Positions 62,783 to 64,000 of a stretch of 64,000 nucleotides of DNA are shown here, piece by piece. The DNA is from Erysipelotrichaceae bacterium (lineage in GTDB: Bacteria; Bacillota_I; Bacilli_A; Erysipelotrichales; Erysipelotrichaceae), in assembly GCA_015058845.1 (NCBI GenBank), contig SVBO01000001.1, forward strand, positions 67,934 to 131,933, in the 5' to 3' direction. Within the stretch, counting starts at the first letter, position 1. Each line of letters begins with the position of its first letter. A program made the position numbers and the translations under genes. The notes below the pieces were generated by a model that did no database searches, was not told the origin of the DNA, and worked only from the letters and a program-made list of their open reading frames with translations.

Positions 62783-64000
62783 ATGAAGCAAAAGAGTTTA
62801 AGTAAGTTCTTAGTGGCTATGCTTACACTTTCTATGGTAAGTGCTTGTAGTCCAAAGACGAATACTGATATGGCAAAGGATACGATCCACATCACATTGA
62901 GTGACGAGGAGATCTTAGTGAATGGAGAGAAGATCTCTACAGATAGTAATGAGGCTGTGTATGTAGGAGAACCAATCATCTACTATGAGGAAGGCAAAGA
63001 TGCTTCTTATGGAGAAGGAGAAGCCCAGGATGCCCATAGTCAAGAGGAAGCAGACTTACATACAGTAGTAACCATCACGAAGAGTGGGGAGTATACAGTA
63101 AGTGGTAGCTTGTCTCATGGACAGATCCATGTAGATCTAGGAGAAGATGCGAAGAAGGATCCTGAGGCTGTAGTCACTCTTACTTTGGATAGTGTAGATA
63201 TCACAAATACAGTAGCCCCAGCTATTCTAGTTATGAATGTATATGAGTGTGGAGATGATGAGGATCCTACTATGGAAGTAGATACTTCTAAGGCTGGGTT
63301 CCATCTTGTGTTAGCAGATGAGAAGGTCAATACGCTAAATGGAGCTTATGTAGCTAAGATCTATAAGGAAGGAACTACTAGTAAGTTACATAAGTATGAT
63401 GGAGCTATTTCTAGTAAGCGTTCTATGACGATCAGTGGAAATGGGAAGTTAGAAGTAAATGCTGAGAATGAGGGTATTTCTAGTAATATGCATTTGAGTG
63501 TGAATGGGGGATATATTGAGATCAATTCTCATGATGATGCTGTGAATACTTCTGAGGATAATGTGTCAGTGTTTGAGATGAATGCTGGTACATTGATCTG
63601 TAATTCTGGTCTTGGTAGTGAGGGTGATGGTATTGATTCTAATGGTTGGATAGTGATCAATGGTGGTAACTTGGTAGCTAGTGCGAATGGTATGAGTATG
63701 GATAGTGGGTTAGATGCTGATCTTGGGATCTATACCAATGGGGGTACTGTAGTAAGTACTGGGCATATGTATGATGCTATTGAGGCTGATTCTAAGCAGA
63801 TGTTTGGGGTATTTAATTTCAGTGGTACTAGAGATGGGCAGGAGTTATTGACATTGATCGATAGTAAGAATGAGACTGTTGCTTCTTTCGCCTCTATCAA
63901 TGATTATTCGATCCTTGTGTTCAGTAGTGATGTATTAGAAGAAGGAGACCATACTTTATATGGTATGACTCAACTAGGTCATATAAGTGGTATGCATGGA
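62783..64000 (+). CDS. DUF4353-like carbohydrate-binding lipoprotein (3' end cut by window)
   Basis: The signal MKQKSLSKFLVAMLTLSMVS ends in a SAC lipobox. Downstream are beta-helix-like repeats rich in Gly, Asn and Asp: KRSMTISGNGKLEVNAENEG, NGGYIEINSHDDAVNT, GDGIDSNGWIVINGGNLV and GLDADLGIYTNGG. This matches the DUF4353 (carbohydrate-binding domain-containing) family of surface proteins in gut and oral Firmicutes. AGGAGG lies about 6-7 bases before the ATG. At least 406 residues are visible and the frame is still open at the window end. It may bind surface or host glycans. Confidence 0.88.
   Translation, partial: MKQKSLSKFLVAMLTLSMVSACSPKTNTDMAKDTIHITLSDEEILVNGEKISTDSNEAVYVGEPIIYYEEGKDASYGEGEAQDAHSQEEADLHTVVTITKSGEYTVSGSLSHGQIHVDLGEDAKKDPEAVVTLTLDSVDITNTVAPAILVMNVYECGDDEDPTMEVDTSKAGFHLVLADEKVNTLNGAYVAKIYKEGTTSKLHKYDGAISSKRSMTISGNGKLEVNAENEGISSNMHLSVNGGYIEINSHDDAVNTSEDNVSVFEMNAGTLICNSGLGSEGDGIDSNGWIVINGGNLVASANGMSMDSGLDADLGIYTNGGTVVSTGHMYDAIEADSKQMFGVFNFSGTRDGQELLTLIDSKNETVASFASINDYSILVFSSDVLEEGDHTLYGMTQLGHISGMHG

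Noticed and set aside
1-64000. tRNA or rRNA genes, CRISPR arrays, transposases or phage genes
   Set aside because: None seen. The short palindromes found are explained as terminators, riboswitch parts or operators.

Overview
This window is a stretch of AT-rich Firmicutes (Bacillota) chromosome. The gene set best fits the Erysipelotrichia or a related low-GC lineage. That reading rests on five things: the rsmG-noc-soj-parB block; a spoIIE-tilS-hpt-ftsH block and a DUF1146-spoIID-spoIIQ-mreB block that follow Bacillus gene order in reduced form; a T-box and a glycine riboswitch; HrcA/CIRCE control; and many lineage-specific lipoproteins. The genus is an inference. I see no rRNA, tRNA, CRISPR array, insertion sequence or prophage.

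Layout. 1-1.7 kb: a cut-off tatD-type nuclease gene and mnmE (minus strand). 2.1-3.4 kb: a plus-strand cassette of a 38-residue exported peptide and a 402-residue TPR-type regulator, set between housekeeping genes; it is the best candidate for an undescribed system. 3.5-7.0 kb: rsmG-noc-soj-parB-arsC/spx-like operon. 7.2-9.2 kb: an unknown gene plus a bactofilin. 9.2-13.4 kb: PHP phosphatase-cysK-cysE (overlapping) and mnmG. 13.5-17.4 kb: two lipoproteins around a glutathione peroxidase. 17.4-22.3 kb: CIRCE-controlled htpG and two tandem MATE exporters. 22.4-24.6 kb: metG behind a T-box. 24.7-26.9 kb: XpaC-like, LemA-like and TPM-domain membrane operon. 26.9-30.3 kb: tmk-holB-ricT-rsmI. 30.4-33.5 kb: a CarD-like regulator with an attenuator-like leader, degV, gpmI. 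33.6-37.7 kb: GntR(YtrA-like)-ABC-permease-VTT operon with twin operators. 37.8-42.2 kb: a PEPCK/HPr-kinase-like P-loop protein, a lipoprotein, and HD, DUF4186 and HEAT-like genes. 42.3-46.1 kb: gdhA, mscL, dusB-hslO. 46.2-47.9 kb: tandem glycine riboswitch and AGCS symporter. 48.0-50.9 kb: two minus-strand envelope genes between 48-bp direct repeats. 51.0-57.3 kb: MazF-like gene, spoIIE, tilS, hpt, ftsH. 57.5-61.5 kb: tagO-like, mreB, spoIIQ, spoIID, DUF1146. 61.7-64 kb: asd and a cut-off DUF4353-like lipoprotein.

Themes. Much of the window is core translation, division, envelope and endospore machinery. Expression control is visible in the DNA: about two dozen stem-loop terminators, two riboswitch-type leaders, one CIRCE element, twin GntR operators and a leader hairpin before carD. 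A general oddity is the very high density of GATC (about one per 50-60 bases in the sample stretches I counted). It almost vanishes inside the TPR-regulator gene, which supports a foreign origin for the peptide cassette.
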